Source: Anaerobiospirillum thomasii
GTDB lineage: Bacteria > Pseudomonadota > Gammaproteobacteria > Enterobacterales > Succinivibrionaceae
DNA: 64,000 nucleotides
Reading direction: 5' to 3'
Assembly (NCBI RefSeq): GCF_900445255.1
Contig: NZ_UAPU01000007.1
Span: 636,001 to 700,000 of the forward strand
Positions 40,765 to 51,772 of the stretch are shown piece by piece (the stretch's first letter is position 1; every line of letters starts with the position of its first letter). The notes under the pieces are model-generated. The model was not told the DNA's origin. It saw only the letters and a list, made by a program, of their open reading frames with translations, and searched no databases. The translations under genes and the position numbers were made by a program.

Positions 40765-40790
40765 AAAACGCCCACATAAGTGAGCGTTTT
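40765..40790 (-). terminator. Terminator of the nqr operon
   Basis: AAAACGCCCAC (40765-40775) pairs with GTGAGCGTTTT (40780-40790) with one mismatch around a 4-base loop. On the minus strand the stem ends in TTTTCTTATT. It lies 16 bp after the nqrF stop. Confidence 0.83.
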
Positions 40791-40805
40791 CAAAGTGGTT
40801 ATTGG

Positions 40806-42035
40806 TTAACCGCCAAAGTTGTCGAAGAGGATGTTGTCATCTTCAACGCCTAATGAATGAAGCATGTCAACACATGACTTGGTCATCATTGGAGGACCAC
40901 ACATGTAGAATTCACAATCCTCTGGAGCCTTATGGTTCTTGAGGTAGTTCTCATAAAGAACATTGTGAATAAAGCCAGTGGCACCAGTCCAGTTATCCTC
41001 TGGCAGAGGCTCTGACAGAGCAAGATGCCATGTGAAGTTTGGATGCTCTTTAGCCAGCTGATCAAACTCGTCAACATAGAAGGCTTCTTTTAAGGAACGT
41101 GCACCATACCAGAAAGAAATACGACGCTTTGAATTGAGTCTCTTTAACTGATCGAAAATGTGTGAACGCATTGGAGCCATACCGGCACCACCACCAATGA
41201 ATACCATCTCGTTCTCAGTCTCACGGGCAAAGAACTCACCAAATGGACCTGAAATGGTTACCTTATCACCTGGTTTTAAATTCCAGATGTAAGATGACAT
41301 GATGCCAGGTGGAATTTCCTTGAGCTGACGCAGAGGAGGTGTGGCGATACGCACGTTAAGCATAATCAGACCCTTCTCCTCAGGGTAGTTGGCCATAGAG
41401 TAGGCACGGATTGTTGGGGTGTCAACCTTTGATACTATATCAAACAGACCAAAGTGCTCCCAGTCAGCACGATACTGCTCAGGGATATCAAAATCCTTAT
41501 AGGCAACAGTATGTGGCTCGGCCTCGATCTGAATGTAACCACCGGCGCGGAATGGAACTTCCTCACCCTCAGGTACACGCAGTCTTAACTCTTTAATAAA
41601 GGTAGCTACGTTGTCATTTGACTCAACTGTACACTCCCACTTCTTAACACCAAATACTTCGGCTGGAAGCTCGATCTCGCAGTCAGACTTTACAGTTACC
41701 TGACAGGCAAGACGCCAGCCTTCACGGATCTGACGCTTGGTGAAGTGTGAGTACTCAATTGGTAATACGTCGCCACCGCCCTTGGTGACCTTAACCTTAC
41801 ACTGACCGCAGGCACCACGTCCACCGCAGGCTGATGAAACGAATACGCCCTTGTTGGACAGATCGTTTAAAAGCTTGTCGCCGGCTGGACATGTCATAGC
41901 CAGGGAAGGATCGCCATTTACACCGATAGTGATATCGCCTGACTGCACCAGAAATTTCTTAGCAACTAAAATTAAAGCTACTAATACTGCAACCAGAGTT
42001 ACGAACATTATCACGCCGGAGATAATTGTAGTCAT
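40806..42035 (-). CDS. nqrF: Na+-translocating NADH:quinone reductase subunit F
   Basis: Electron entry subunit, taking electrons from NADH through FAD to a 2Fe-2S centre. The 409-residue chain has one N-terminal membrane anchor (about 5-25), a ferredoxin domain with cysteines 70, 76 and 79 in [10 protein letters not shown] and a fourth at 111, an FAD-binding RAYSMANYP motif, and the NADH-binding [11 protein letters not shown] motif. It is the last gene of nqrABCDEF, as in Vibrio. It starts 12 bp after nqrE. Confidence 0.98.
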   Translation of the reverse strand: MTTIISGVIMFVTLVAVLVALILVAKKFLVQSGDITIGVNGDPSLAMTCPAGDKLLNDLSNKGVFVSSACGGRGACGQCKVKVTKGGGDVLPIEYSHFTKRQIREGWRLACQVTVKSDCEIELPAEVFGVKKWECTVESNDNVATFIKELRLRVPEGEEVPFRAGGYIQIEAEPHTVAYKDFDIPEQYRADWEHFGLFDIVSKVDTPTIRAYSMANYPEEKGLIMLNVRIATPPLRQLKEIPPGIMSSYIWNLKPGDKVTISGPFGEFFARETENEMVFIGGGAGMAPMRSHIFDQLKRLNSKRRISFWYGARSLKEAFYVDEFDQLAKEHPNFTWHLALSEPLPEDNWTGATGFIHNVLYENYLKNHKAPEDCEFYMCGPPMMTKSCVDMLHSLGVEDDNILFDNFGG

Positions 42036-42047
42036 GTTTCCTCCCTC

Positions 42048-42647
42048 TTAGAGCTGAATGCCAGAGAAGGACAAGAAGCCAATGGCCATTAGTCCTGTAG
42101 TGACAAAAGTGATGCCCAGACCACGGATACCGGCAGGAGCATTTGAGTACTTGAGCTTCTCACGGATGGCTGCCAACAGAACGATAGCCAGTGCCCATGA
42201 AATACCTGAACCCAGACCATATACTACAGATTCTGCGAAATTGTACTCACGCTGTACCATGAATGATACACCGGCGAAGATAACGCAGTTTACAGTAATA
42301 AGTGGTAAGAAAATACCAAGAGCACTGTAGAGTGATGGTACAAACTTATCCAGGAACATCTCAAGGATCTGTACTAATGCGGCAATAACACCGATATAGG
42401 TAATAAAGCTTAAGAATGACAGGTCAAGACCCTGCACAATTGCATCAGGCTTTAATACATATGTATTGATGATGTTATTTACAGGAACAGCCAGAACCTG
42501 AACCATAACAACGGCCATACCAAGACCTGCAGATGTGGTAACCTTCTTTGACACAGCAAGGAAAGTACACATACCCAGGAAGAAGGCAAGAGCCATGTTT
42601 TCAATAAAAATACTCTTTACAAAAAGAGATAAGTAATGCTCAACCAT
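42048..42647 (-). CDS. nqrE: Na+-translocating NADH:quinone reductase subunit E
   Basis: A 199-residue hydrophobic subunit with about six membrane segments, related to RnfA. The [26 protein letters not shown] start pattern is typical, and a conserved cysteine (Cys27) lies where NqrD/E share an intramembrane iron-sulfur ligand. Its start overlaps the nqrD stop in a TAATG arrangement, implying translational coupling. Confidence 0.97.
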   Translation of the reverse strand: MVEHYLSLFVKSIFIENMALAFFLGMCTFLAVSKKVTTSAGLGMAVVMVQVLAVPVNNIINTYVLKPDAIVQGLDLSFLSFITYIGVIAALVQILEMFLDKFVPSLYSALGIFLPLITVNCVIFAGVSFMVQREYNFAESVVYGLGSGISWALAIVLLAAIREKLKYSNAPAGIRGLGITFVTTGLMAIGFLSFSGIQL

Positions 42648-43306
42648 TAGTCCTCCTTGTGAGTTTCATACTCAGGAGCCTCGCACAGATCCTTACGATA
42701 GGACTTAACAGCCCAGATTAAAAGACCTACGAGGAAGAAGCCGCAAGGTGGCATAACGAGCAGACCGCAAGGTACATACCAGCCGCCATTGTTTACAGTC
42801 TCAAAGAGGGTAATACCAAACCATGAGCCTGAACCGAAGATCTCGCGGATACTTGCAATAACACACAGCACCAGCATATAGCCAAGACCGTTACCAATAC
42901 CATCAAAGAATGAAGGAATTGGTGGATACTTAAGAGCAAAGCCCTCAGTACGGCCCATAACAATACAGTTGGTGATGATCAGACCTACGTAAACTGACAG
43001 CTGCTTTGACAGATCATAGGCAAAAGCCTTTAAAACCTGGTCAACCAGAATTACCAGAGAGGCAATAATGGTCATCTGAGCAATAATACGTACTGAACCT
43101 GGGATATAGTTACGTGTGCATGATACTGCAAGGTTTGCCAGTGCAGTAACAGCGATAACTGATATACCCATAACAAAGGCGGTGTTCATTGATGAGGTAA
43201 CAGCCAGAGTAGAGCAGATACCTAGAACCTGAATCATTACCGGGTTATTGGCAATGAGAGGATCAACCAGCGCCTCTTTCCATGTTGGGGCTTTTACATC
43301 AGACAT
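42647..43306 (-). CDS. nqrD: Na+-translocating NADH:quinone reductase subunit D
   Basis: A 219-residue integral membrane subunit related to RnfE, with about six membrane segments. The early '[18 protein letters not shown]' section supplies the conserved cysteine that, with NqrE, is thought to hold iron. It overlaps both nqrC and nqrE by one base in TAATG junctions. Confidence 0.97.
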   Translation of the reverse strand: MSDVKAPTWKEALVDPLIANNPVMIQVLGICSTLAVTSSMNTAFVMGISVIAVTALANLAVSCTRNYIPGSVRIIAQMTIIASLVILVDQVLKAFAYDLSKQLSVYVGLIITNCIVMGRTEGFALKYPPIPSFFDGIGNGLGYMLVLCVIASIREIFGSGSWFGITLFETVNNGGWYVPCGLLVMPPCGFFLVGLLIWAVKSYRKDLCEAPEYETHKED

Positions 43307-44187
43307 TATTTAGCCTCCACTTTTACTGTCTTTGCTTGAACTGCAGGCTTTGCAGCTGTAGGAGCACTCTCCTCTGCAGCAAGAACCTTAGGGCTCAGGT
43401 CAACCTGACCCTGACGTAATTTGTCAAGGAATGGTCTGTAGGCAACGCTCATCCAGTAGCGGACGGCATTCTCAACACCGCGGGCGGTAAGAGTAGCACC
43501 TGATAGGGTATCTACGTCATAGTCCTTGCCCTCGCCTGAGTGATCTGGGGTCTTGGTGATTTTGAAACCAAAGGTATTATCTTCACGCATCAGCTTCTTG
43601 CCAACCCAGATTGACTGCCAGCGTGGGTTGTCAATCTCACCGCCAAGACCTGGGGTCTCACCGTGGCTGTAGAAGGTAACGGCTTCAATGGTATTGCCAT
43701 CGGCGGCAACAGCAATGTAACCATAGGCTGTTGACCACAGGGCCTGACCATAGAATGGAAGAATAATACGAACAACCTGACCTTCATCATCTCTTGAGAA
43801 GTAGACAGGCATGAGCTTTGATCTGCTGCGGATACCGGCAAAGTCAACGTCTGCAGGAATTGAGTCAGAGAACTCTGGCTGCTTTGCTAAAGAAGCAAAG
43901 TTGTAGCTGTCAGCCTCTGCCTTTCTATCAGCAAGGAAGTCACCGGTTGCAACATCTAAAAGATGAGCATCAATGTGCTTTTCATAGGTTTTTGCGACAG
44001 TGCTCTGAACTTCAAAGCCTGATACACGCAAAATACTGATCTGGCGATCGTTGATAATAGCTGCCTTCTTGAATGGATCAAGTGCTACTACAGCAGTAGA
44101 TACTAATACTGAGCAGACAAGACAGAAAGTAATAATAACAACGAATGTTCCAAATACGGAGTCTTTATTAAGCTTTGGCACGAGCAA
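43306..44187 (-). CDS. nqrC: Na+-translocating NADH:quinone reductase subunit C
   Basis: Carries covalently bound FMN on a threonine (Thr232) in the flavinylation motif SGATLTARG. One N-terminal membrane segment (about residues 13-36) is followed by a periplasmic domain. The 293-residue length is some 30 longer than E. coli-type NqrC/RnfG relatives because of an Ala/Pro/Lys-rich C-terminal tail from about residue 270. Its start lies within the last 20 bases of nqrB. ApbE, which attaches the flavin, is not encoded in this window. Confidence 0.97.
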   Translation of the reverse strand: MLVPKLNKDSVFGTFVVIITFCLVCSVLVSTAVVALDPFKKAAIINDRQISILRVSGFEVQSTVAKTYEKHIDAHLLDVATGDFLADRKAEADSYNFASLAKQPEFSDSIPADVDFAGIRSRSKLMPVYFSRDDEGQVVRIILPFYGQALWSTAYGYIAVAADGNTIEAVTFYSHGETPGLGGEIDNPRWQSIWVGKKLMREDNTFGFKITKTPDHSGEGKDYDVDTLSGATLTARGVENAVRYWMSVAYRPFLDKLRQGQVDLSPKVLAAEESAPTAAKPAVQAKTVKVEAK

Positions 44188-45418
44188 GTCTCCTCTTGAT
44201 GTTGCGTTGTGTTGCTAGGTAATCAAACAGTGGTGCAAAGCAGTTTGCAAACAGGATTGCCAGCATCATACCCTCTGGGTATGCAGGGTTTACAACGCGG
44301 ATGAGCACTACCATGACACCGATCAGGATACCAAAGGCCCACTTACCGCTGTTGGTAAAGGAGCTTGATACTGGATCTGTAGCCATGAAAATCATACCGA
44401 AGGCGAAACCGCCTAATACGATGTGCCATATGATTGTCATTGAAAACATATTGTTGGTTTCAGAACCGATGGCATTGAACATTGATGAGCACAGGAAGGC
44501 ACCAATTACTACACCGGCCATGATACGCCATGAGGCAATACCAGTTGCAACGATGATAAGGCCACCAACCAGGATCATAAGTGTTGAAACCTCACCCATG
44601 GAACCTGGAATGTTACCTAAGAAGGCATCCATCCATGAGATCTTCTCGCCGGCAAAGTTTACAAGTGCGCTCTCGCCACCTTCTGACCACTGTGCCAGAG
44701 GAGTGGCACCGGAAAAGCCATCTACTGGAACCCAGCAGTTGGTACCTGAAATATTGGCAGGATAGGAGAAGAATAAGAATGCACGGCCAGCTAAGGCAGG
44801 GTTCATGAAGTTACGTCCGGTACCACCGAAAATTTCCTTGGCAATAACTACACCAAAGGAAATACCTAAGGCAGCCTGCCACAGAGGAATTGTTGGAGGC
44901 AGAATCAGAGCAAAGAGGATAGATGTTACGAAGAAACCCTCGTTAACCTCGTGGCCTCTGACCAGACAGAACAGAACTTCCCAGAAAGCACCAACTGCAA
45001 ACACAACCAGATATACAGGCAGGAAGTATACTGCACCGATAATCATCTTGGAGCAGATACCGGCATCAGTACCTAATGATGCGCCTAACATCTGAATGAT
45101 GGCATAGTGGTAGTTCTCAGAAACCAGAGCATATGATGCTGAAGCAATCTCGGCGCCATTTGGCATGGAGGCAATTGCCATAACTGTCTGAGCACCAACG
45201 TTGTACCAGCCATAGAACATGGCAGGGAACACGGCAAACCAGACAATAATCATAATACGCTTTAAGTCAATGAAATCACGTACGTGAGTCTGACCCTTAG
45301 TTACTGTACCTGGGGTATAAAGTAAGGTGAAAGTAGCTTCATAAAGAGGGTAGAACTTCTCAAGCACACCACCCTTTTCAAACATAGGTGCTACTTTTTT
45401 CATCATATCAAGGAGCAC
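44168..45418 (-). CDS. nqrB: Na+-translocating NADH:quinone reductase subunit B
   Basis: The 416-residue polytopic subunit that holds covalent FMN on a threonine in SGATPL (residues 236-241) and riboflavin, and contributes the sodium path. About ten membrane segments are visible. The [20 protein letters not shown] block is highly conserved. It begins 3 bp after nqrA and overlaps nqrC by 20 bp. Confidence 0.98.
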   Translation of the reverse strand: MLLDMMKKVAPMFEKGGVLEKFYPLYEATFTLLYTPGTVTKGQTHVRDFIDLKRIMIIVWFAVFPAMFYGWYNVGAQTVMAIASMPNGAEIASASYALVSENYHYAIIQMLGASLGTDAGICSKMIIGAVYFLPVYLVVFAVGAFWEVLFCLVRGHEVNEGFFVTSILFALILPPTIPLWQAALGISFGVVIAKEIFGGTGRNFMNPALAGRAFLFFSYPANISGTNCWVPVDGFSGATPLAQWSEGGESALVNFAGEKISWMDAFLGNIPGSMGEVSTLMILVGGLIIVATGIASWRIMAGVVIGAFLCSSMFNAIGSETNNMFSMTIIWHIVLGGFAFGMIFMATDPVSSSFTNSGKWAFGILIGVMVVLIRVVNPAYPEGMMLAILFANCFAPLFDYLATQRNIKRRLARAKA

Positions 45419-45421
45419 GGC

Positions 45422-46771
45422 TTAACCCTCCAGTTCAATCTTGGTTAAGCTTCTTCTAATCAGGCGACCATAATCAGTCTTGGCCGGACATGCATAGGTG
45501 CAAAGAGCAACATCTTCCTCAGCGAGCTCTAAAATACCTAACATCTTGGCCTGATCTACGTCATTGATTTCAATGGCGCGAAGCAGCATAGTAGGCTCCA
45601 TATCTAAAGGCATGACCTTCTCATATGTGCCAATTGGTACCATAGAACGCGAACCACCATTAACAGCAGTATTGATAATATATGATGCTGGCTTTACTAA
45701 TGATGATGCGTAGGCAGTTGAAACACTGTGACGTCTAAAGCCTGGGGTTAACCAGCCTAAGAACTCATTTACAGTACCTTCCTCAATAATTGAAACTTGT
45801 CTGTGATAACGGCCAAGGTAGGCATATGGACCTACTGCCTTGTTGCCCCACAGCACACTGCCGGCAATTACACGCACGCCATACTGTGACTCTACAATCT
45901 CATTGGCTGTAAGCTCAGCTACTGATGCGCCCTGCAGTGTCTCTACAAGTCTTGGTTCCTTTGCGTTTGGACCGCTGATGGCAATAATACGCTTGTTGTA
46001 GTATTCACCCTCAACAAAGAGATGACCAATAGCAATAACATCCTGATAGCCAATGTGCCATACAGTCTTGGTCTCTGATACCGGATCAACAAAATGGATG
46101 TGAGTGCCTGGCAGACCTGCAGGATGAGGACCTACGAAAACCACCTCTTCAACGTTGGTTGCATTGCAGGTTGGCAGAGATCTGTCATCCTTGCATACAT
46201 AAACCTTGAAATCTCCAAGACGGCTTAAAACCATAAGACCGTTTACAAAAGCCTCAGACTCTCTGTCGATTACAACTTTGGCGTCAGCTGAGCCTGGCTC
46301 TGTATCCATGGCGGTGACGAAAATTGAATGAGGCAGTGATTTTACTGATGGGATCTTGTCAAAAGGACGTGTTCTAAATGCTGTCCACATTCCTGACTCT
46401 ACAAGCTCATCAATAACTTCACTTGGTGTAAGATCAGTTAATTTCTCTTTTGGTGTCTTCTTAAATTCCACACCCTTTGCTGAGGCATCAACTTCAATAA
46501 CTACCGACTGGAATGCACGGCGCTCACCACGATTTACTGCAACTACTTTGCCAGATGCAGGAGCGGTAAAGCGTGTTCCAGGGTTTTTCTTATCCTCGAA
46601 CAGTACCTGTCCCTTCTTTACGGTATTGCCTACTTCAACAGCCATTGATGGACGCAGTCCGTGGTAATCAGTGCCCAAAAGAGCAACATGAGATACCGCA
46701 GGAGCCTGTCCAATCACTTGCTGTGGCTTACCGCTAAGTGGCAGATCCAATCCTTTTTTGATGTTAATCAT
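45422..46771 (-). CDS. nqrA: Na+-translocating NADH:quinone reductase subunit A
   Basis: Cytosolic-side peripheral subunit involved in quinone binding, first gene of the operon. I place the start at ATG 46771-46769 because the family begins MINIKKGLDLP, followed by a biotin-carrier-like domain. An upstream in-frame extension of 33 residues to 46870 is unlike the family. The 449-residue length matches V. cholerae NqrA (446). No promoter was identified with confidence in the preceding 375 bp; a near-palindrome GGGATAATATCCC (46796-46808) lies about 25 bp upstream of the start. Confidence 0.97.
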   Translation of the reverse strand: MINIKKGLDLPLSGKPQQVIGQAPAVSHVALLGTDYHGLRPSMAVEVGNTVKKGQVLFEDKKNPGTRFTAPASGKVVAVNRGERRAFQSVVIEVDASAKGVEFKKTPKEKLTDLTPSEVIDELVESGMWTAFRTRPFDKIPSVKSLPHSIFVTAMDTEPGSADAKVVIDRESEAFVNGLMVLSRLGDFKVYVCKDDRSLPTCNATNVEEVVFVGPHPAGLPGTHIHFVDPVSETKTVWHIGYQDVIAIGHLFVEGEYYNKRIIAISGPNAKEPRLVETLQGASVAELTANEIVESQYGVRVIAGSVLWGNKAVGPYAYLGRYHRQVSIIEEGTVNEFLGWLTPGFRRHSVSTAYASSLVKPASYIINTAVNGGSRSMVPIGTYEKVMPLDMEPTMLLRAIEINDVDQAKMLGILELAEEDVALCTYACPAKTDYGRLIRRSLTKIELEG

Positions 46772-47146
46772 AGGCGGTTCCAATTCAAATTCTAAGGGAT
46801 AATATCCCCACTTCTTTGTATGCCCCTTGTAGAAATATCTGTTCACAGATAACCCTACCACAGGTGGCAAGTTTACAAATTCATTATTTTAACATAATTT
46901 ATCTAAGCTTTAAAATTTTACCAAGGCTTGCAAGTTCAGCTCTACTCACATTATTTTTTACAGCTCTAAATATATTTAATACTAATGTGATGCAGATCGT
47001 TATCTATATGGAGGAGCCCATTTTTTGAGCCATCAGATCAGATCAATTTATAAGGAATATGATATGAAGATCACAAAATACGATAAAAATTATAATTTGT
47101 ATCTATAAGTTGTTAAAAGTAAAAAAGCTGTGCAACAGGGCTGTGC
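46772..47146. other. 375-bp intergenic region upstream of nqrA
   Basis: AT-rich, holding the presumed nqr promoter and the end of ampG transcription. The 13-bp near-palindrome GGGATAATATCCC (46796-46808) may be an operator or part of the leader. A 14-codon frame near 47064 was seen but is too short to call. Confidence 0.4.
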
Positions 47147-48436
47147 CTAGGCCCCTGCCACACTCTCATCCTTTTGATTAAAAGGTGCTACATAAAATAA
47201 AAGCAGCATACCAGGAATGGCAAGTACAGTACATAACATAAAAAAGCGCTCCCAGCCCAAAGCCTCAACTAAAAAGCCTGTGGTGGCATTGCAAAATGTG
47301 CGTGGCACGGCAGAGAGTGAGGTTAAAAGTGCAATCTGTGTGGCTGTATACAAAGGATTGGTCTCACGGGCGATATAGGAGACAAAGGCTGCTGTTCCTA
47401 AGCCTGCACCTAAAAATTCGGCACAGACCACAGCAGATAAAATCAGAATTGAAGGAGTACCATATCGGCCCATGTAGGCTAAAAGCACAAAGCCTAAAAT
47501 AGTTACAAGCTGCACCAGGCCAAAAAGCCACAGAGCTCTGTTAATACCTATTTTAAGCATGATAACACCGCCTGCAAGACCACCTATGACAGTAGACCAC
47601 AGACCTACATTTTTAACCACTATGCCAATAGTGGTCAGATCATAATCAAGGTCAATATAAAAAGGGGTGGCCAGGGCCACAGCCATAGAATCACCAAGTT
47701 TATATAAAAATACAAAAAGCACGCAGATCAGAGCTGCCTTGATACCGCGCCTTTGAATAAACTCCCTGAATGGATCAACTACCGCCTCCTTTAGCGATCT
47801 TTGCTTTACACTTACCTGCGGCTCTTTTATAAACAGAGCTAAAAGCACATTGGGCAGCATAAAAAGTGCAGTGATGAAAAAGACCATATCCCAGGCTATA
47901 AAATCTGCAAGTATTAAGGACAGACCTCCTGGCACTAAGGATGAGACCTTATAGGAGTTTACAAAAATTGAATTACCAAGCCCCAGTTCATTATCAGTTA
48001 GAATCTCACGTCTGTAGGCATCAAGCACTATATCCTGTGTAGCAGAGATAAAGGCTACAAAAAAGGCTATAAGAGAGATAAAGGCAATAGACTCTTTTGG
48101 AGGAGTAAGACCCATAAGGCCAATGGCAATGGTTAAAAGCAGTGCTGTTACAAGCATCCAGCTTTTACGCCTGCCGCCTTTGAACAGGGTATAGCGATCT
48201 ACAAAGGGAGCCCACAGAAATTTCCAGGTATAGGGAAACATGATAAGCGACATGGCCCCTATGACATTAAGATCAAGCCCCTCTTTGGCAAGATAGGCCG
48301 ACAGCAGATTTAAAAGAACAAATAAAGGCATGCCAGAGCCAAAACCTGTAATAATACAGATGGCCATTTTTTTAGAAAAAATCTGCCTTAATACAGAAGT
48401 CTTGACTGCTGTATCTGCTGTGCAAGCCTCGCTCAT
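47147..48436 (-). CDS. ampG: AmpG-family muropeptide permease (MFS)
   Basis: A 429-residue inner-membrane transporter with about twelve segments, expected to import GlcNAc-anhydroMurNAc peptides for recycling. The GFGSGMPLFVLLNLLSAYL segment near 32-50, FPYTWKFLWAPFVDRY, and SATQDIVLDAYRREIL are typical AmpG motifs. It is shorter than E. coli AmpG (491), mostly by lacking the C-terminal extension. Start lies 2 bp after the yajQ stop. It matches anmK in this window, which acts on the same pathway. Confidence 0.93.
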   Translation of the reverse strand: MSEACTADTAVKTSVLRQIFSKKMAICIITGFGSGMPLFVLLNLLSAYLAKEGLDLNVIGAMSLIMFPYTWKFLWAPFVDRYTLFKGGRRKSWMLVTALLLTIAIGLMGLTPPKESIAFISLIAFFVAFISATQDIVLDAYRREILTDNELGLGNSIFVNSYKVSSLVPGGLSLILADFIAWDMVFFITALFMLPNVLLALFIKEPQVSVKQRSLKEAVVDPFREFIQRRGIKAALICVLFVFLYKLGDSMAVALATPFYIDLDYDLTTIGIVVKNVGLWSTVIGGLAGGVIMLKIGINRALWLFGLVQLVTILGFVLLAYMGRYGTPSILILSAVVCAEFLGAGLGTAAFVSYIARETNPLYTATQIALLTSLSAVPRTFCNATTGFLVEALGWERFFMLCTVLAIPGMLLLFYVAPFNQKDESVAGA

Positions 48437-48438
48437 AA

Positions 48439-48927
48439 CTAGTCTCTGAAATTATTAAACTGCAGAGGCTGTCCCATATCCTCATTACGCAGCAGTGCAA
48501 TCACGGCCTGCAGATCATCTCTTTTCTTGCCGGTAACACGCACTGTGTCGTCATTCATCTTGGCATCAACCTTGATCTTGGCATCTTTAATCTTTTTGAC
48601 TATCTTCTTGCCAAGCTCCTTGTCAATGCCCTGCTTGAAGGTAACTGTCTGAATAGACTTCTTGCCAGAGCGTGTAATCTCACCAAAATCAACAGCTGTA
48701 ACCTCAATATTTCTTTTAACGAGCTTAGAGAGCAGAATCTCATCCATCTGCTGCACCTGAAATTCCTCATCAGCCTCTAATTTGACACTTGAGTCTGCCT
48801 TTGAGTACTCAAATTTGGCATCAGTCCCCCTAAAGTCATAGCGGGTGGAAAGTTCACGATTGGCGTTTTCTATAGCGTTCTGTAATTCGTCTTTTTTAAT
48901 CTCTGATACAACATCAAATGATGGCAT
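48439..48927 (-). CDS. yajQ: YajQ family nucleotide-binding protein
   Basis: A 162-residue cytosolic protein of the YajQ family, which binds nucleotides (cyclic-di-GMP in some relatives). The start MPSFDVVSEI, the STRYDFRGTDA motif and the C-terminal GQPLQFNNFRD ending are diagnostic. AGGAG stands 8 bp before ATG 48927-48925, so I reject an upstream frame extension of 31 residues. It lies between dxs and ampG. Confidence 0.95.
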   Translation of the reverse strand: MPSFDVVSEIKKDELQNAIENANRELSTRYDFRGTDAKFEYSKADSSVKLEADEEFQVQQMDEILLSKLVKRNIEVTAVDFGEITRSGKKSIQTVTFKQGIDKELGKKIVKKIKDAKIKVDAKMNDDTVRVTGKKRDDLQAVIALLRNEDMGQPLQFNNFRD

Positions 48928-48973
48928 TGCTATTCTCCTACTTTTAATCCACGCTCTGTACCATAGTTTCAAG

Positions 48974-50857
48974 CTACATAAGCTCTTTTTGTGCTCTTTT
49001 ATATACTGATAAGGCATCAAGACCTACAAACTCAAGAAGCTCGCCTCTTGTGCCCTCATCGATAAATTTATCAGGTAAACCTAAATTTACAACCTTGCAG
49101 TCACACTTATCATCAAAGATAATCTTGGACACATCCTGACCAACACCACCTTCAATACAGCCATCCTCAGCTGTAATAACAAGACGGTGGCTGCGGGCCA
49201 TATCAAGTACAAGATCTGTATCAAGAGGCTTGATAAAGCGCATGTCACACAACGTATAACCCTGCTCCTGACACATGGTAAGATAATCTACAGATAATGA
49301 ACCAAAGGCCAGCACACAGACATCAGAGCCCTGGTGTAGCACACGGCCCCTTCCTATTTCAATTCTGTCCTCAAGACTAATACCCTCAAGTGAACCTGTG
49401 GCATTAGTACGCGGATAGCGCACAGCCGTAGGACCATTTATGCCATAGGCTGTATTTAAAGCCATATACAGCTCTTTTGCATCTGATGGACAGAAGATTG
49501 TAAAGTTTGGAATTATCTTTAAAAAGCCTATATCAAAGGCACCCTGATGGGTGGCACCATCCGGACCTACAAGACCTGCACGGTCAATGGCCAGCATTAT
49601 AGGCAGATTCTGTATGGCAATATCATGAATCACACCGTCATAGGCACGCTGCAGAAATGATGAGTAGATGGCAACCACAGGACGCATACCACCTGCAGCA
49701 AGACCTGAGGCAAAGACCACAGCATGCTGCTCGGCAATTGCCACATCAAAAAAGTTCTTAGGATAGCGCTGGGCAAACTCCTCAAGCGCTGAACCTATGC
49801 GCATGGCTGGTGTAATAGCTGTAATCTTGCTGTCTTTTTCAGCCGCATCACAGATCCATCTGCCAAATACAGCTGAAAATGATTTATCCACCTTCTTTAC
49901 GGTAGTGTCAATACCCTTGGACGGATCAAAGGTAGGCACACCATGATAGGTTATAGGATCCTCCTCAGCCTTGGCATAACCCTTGCCCTTGGTAGTCAGT
50001 ACATGTAAAAACTGCAGACCGCCCAGCTCCTTTACATTCTGCAGTATAGGAATAAGACGTCTTAAATCATGACCATCTACAGGGCCTATGTAATTAAAGC
50101 CAAACTCTTCAAATAAAGTACCTGGCAACAGCATACCCTTGGCATGCTCCTGGGCGCGCAGAGCAAAATCACGCACGGCCGGCACTATTTCCAGTACCTT
50201 TTTTCCGCTCTCTACAAATTTGGCATAAGGCTGAGATGAAAGCAGATGAGACAGACCCTGTGAAAGTGTTCCTACATTCTCAGAAATACTCATCTCATTG
50301 TCATTTAAAATAACGGTAAGATCTATACCCTCAATTTCAGCGGCATGATTTAAAGCCTCAAAGGCACAGCCTCCAGATAAGGCACCATCTCCAATAACTG
50401 CCACAACCTTGGTTTTGCGTCCTAAATTTCTGTTGGCTACAGCCATACCTATGGCAGAACCTATAGAGGTTGAAGCATGACCTGTTGATAAATGATCATA
50501 GGCAGTCTCGCCTCTTTTAATAAAGGCGTGCAGACCATCCTTATGTCTTATGGTATGCAGTCTGTCTTTAGATCCTGTCAGTATCTTGTGTGGATAGGCC
50601 TGATGACCAACATCCCAGATAATTACATCATCAGGTGTATCATATACATAGTGCAGAGCTACAGTAAGCTCCACTACACCTAGTCCTGAGGCAAAATGAC
50701 CTGAGGTTTTACTTACAGTATCAATAATGCATTGTCTTATCTCAGTGCACAGACCATTAAGATCTCTTTTGCGCATCGCTCTAAGATCTGAAGCATCAGA
50801 AATGTTCTCTAAAAAATGCGTTGTTGAGCCAAGCTCCTGTAATTCATCTGATGCCAC
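48974..50857 (-). CDS. dxs: 1-deoxy-D-xylulose-5-phosphate synthase
   Basis: Thiamine-diphosphate enzyme opening the methylerythritol phosphate route to isoprenoids. About 627 residues, near the usual 620. Motifs include KTSGHFASGLGVVELT near the N-terminus, GDGALSGGCAFEALN with the cofactor-binding NDN, and DRAGLVGPDGATHQGAFD in the transketolase-like middle. I chose GTG 50857-50855, just past the ispA stop with AGAGAGA upstream. An alternative TTG start 24 bp earlier would overlap ispA. Order xseB-ispA-dxs follows E. coli. Confidence 0.94.
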   Translation of the reverse strand: MASDELQELGSTTHFLENISDASDLRAMRKRDLNGLCTEIRQCIIDTVSKTSGHFASGLGVVELTVALHYVYDTPDDVIIWDVGHQAYPHKILTGSKDRLHTIRHKDGLHAFIKRGETAYDHLSTGHASTSIGSAIGMAVANRNLGRKTKVVAVIGDGALSGGCAFEALNHAAEIEGIDLTVILNDNEMSISENVGTLSQGLSHLLSSQPYAKFVESGKKVLEIVPAVRDFALRAQEHAKGMLLPGTLFEEFGFNYIGPVDGHDLRRLIPILQNVKELGGLQFLHVLTTKGKGYAKAEEDPITYHGVPTFDPSKGIDTTVKKVDKSFSAVFGRWICDAAEKDSKITAITPAMRIGSALEEFAQRYPKNFFDVAIAEQHAVVFASGLAAGGMRPVVAIYSSFLQRAYDGVIHDIAIQNLPIMLAIDRAGLVGPDGATHQGAFDIGFLKIIPNFTIFCPSDAKELYMALNTAYGINGPTAVRYPRTNATGSLEGISLEDRIEIGRGRVLHQGSDVCVLAFGSLSVDYLTMCQEQGYTLCDMRFIKPLDTDLVLDMARSHRLVITAEDGCIEGGVGQDVSKIIFDDKCDCKVVNLGLPDKFIDEGTRGELLEFVGLDALSVYKRAQKELM

Positions 50858-50859
50858 TG

Positions 50860-51741
50860 TTAATGATCTCTCTGTACACAAAATAAAGCAAACTCTCTTA
50901 GCAAGGAAGTATCAGATGCAACAGCATCTAAAGCCTCCACAGCCTCACTGGCAGTCTTTATGGCAAGCTCTCTGGCCTTGTCAAGACCTAAAAGACTTGG
51001 ATAGGTACTCTTGTCAAGACTGATATCAGAGCCTGCCTTTTTACCTAAAATACTTGTATCACCAATTACGTCAAGCACATCATCCCAGATCTGAAAGGCT
51101 ACACCTACTTTTTTGGCATAAGTATGCAAAGCATCATAGGTTGTGCGCTCACTCTCATCAAGCAGTGAAGCTGCCATAAGCACACTAGCACAGATAAGAG
51201 CTCCTGTTTTTTTAGAGTGCAGAAGCTGCATAGTTTCAAGGCCTACAGCGCAGCCCTCTGCAGCAAGATCCATGGCCTGTCCGCCGCACATGCCTTTATA
51301 ACCTGCAAGTGTTGACAGCAACGACACCATTTTAATAGTGGCACATGGATTATTTTTATTATCTGATAAAAATTCAAAGGCCAGAGTCTGCAGCGCATCG
51401 CCTGCAAGCAAAGCTGTTGCCTGACCGAATTTCTTGTGCACCGACGGCAGACCGCGACGCAGCTCGTCATTGTCCATCTCGGGCATATCATCATGAATTA
51501 AAGAGTATGCATGAATGCATTCGACGGCACAGGCGGCATTATCAACTTCACTAAAATCAAGACCTAAGGCCTTGGCAGTTGCATATACTAAAAAGGGACG
51601 TGATCTCTTACCGCCCAGCATCAGACCATAGGTCATGGCCTCTTTTAGATCGGCAGCATCATTGTCAAGACTGTCTATTTTAATTTTAAGCCTTGCATCA
51701 ACCCTGCTGCGGATCAGAGAAAAAAACTCTTTAAATTCCAT
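50860..51741 (-). CDS. ispA: Geranyl/farnesyl diphosphate synthase
   Basis: Prenyl chain elongation enzyme making FPP from IPP and DMAPP. The 293-residue all-helical protein carries the first aspartate-rich motif in LIHDDMPEMDNDELRRG and the second in QIWDDVLDVIGD, plus the GGKRSRPFLV substrate loop. It sits 31 bp after xseB and runs into the start of dxs. Confidence 0.97.
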   Translation of the reverse strand: MEFKEFFSLIRSRVDARLKIKIDSLDNDAADLKEAMTYGLMLGGKRSRPFLVYATAKALGLDFSEVDNAACAVECIHAYSLIHDDMPEMDNDELRRGLPSVHKKFGQATALLAGDALQTLAFEFLSDNKNNPCATIKMVSLLSTLAGYKGMCGGQAMDLAAEGCAVGLETMQLLHSKKTGALICASVLMAASLLDESERTTYDALHTYAKKVGVAFQIWDDVLDVIGDTSILGKKAGSDISLDKSTYPSLLGLDKARELAIKTASEAVEALDAVASDTSLLREFALFCVQRDH

Positions 51742-51772
51742 AATAGCAATTAATGTTTAAAACAAGATAAAA

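Noticed and set aside
46772-46870. Longer nqrA start adding 33 residues
   Set aside because: NqrA family members begin at MINIKKGLDLP, and the extension has no matching motif.
47064-47109. 14-codon plus-strand frame near the ampG end
   Set aside because: Too short and lacks any conservation clue; likely chance.
48928-49020. Longer yajQ start adding 31 residues
   Set aside because: The family starts at MPSFDVV and AGGAG lies just before that ATG; the extension runs into the dxs coding end.
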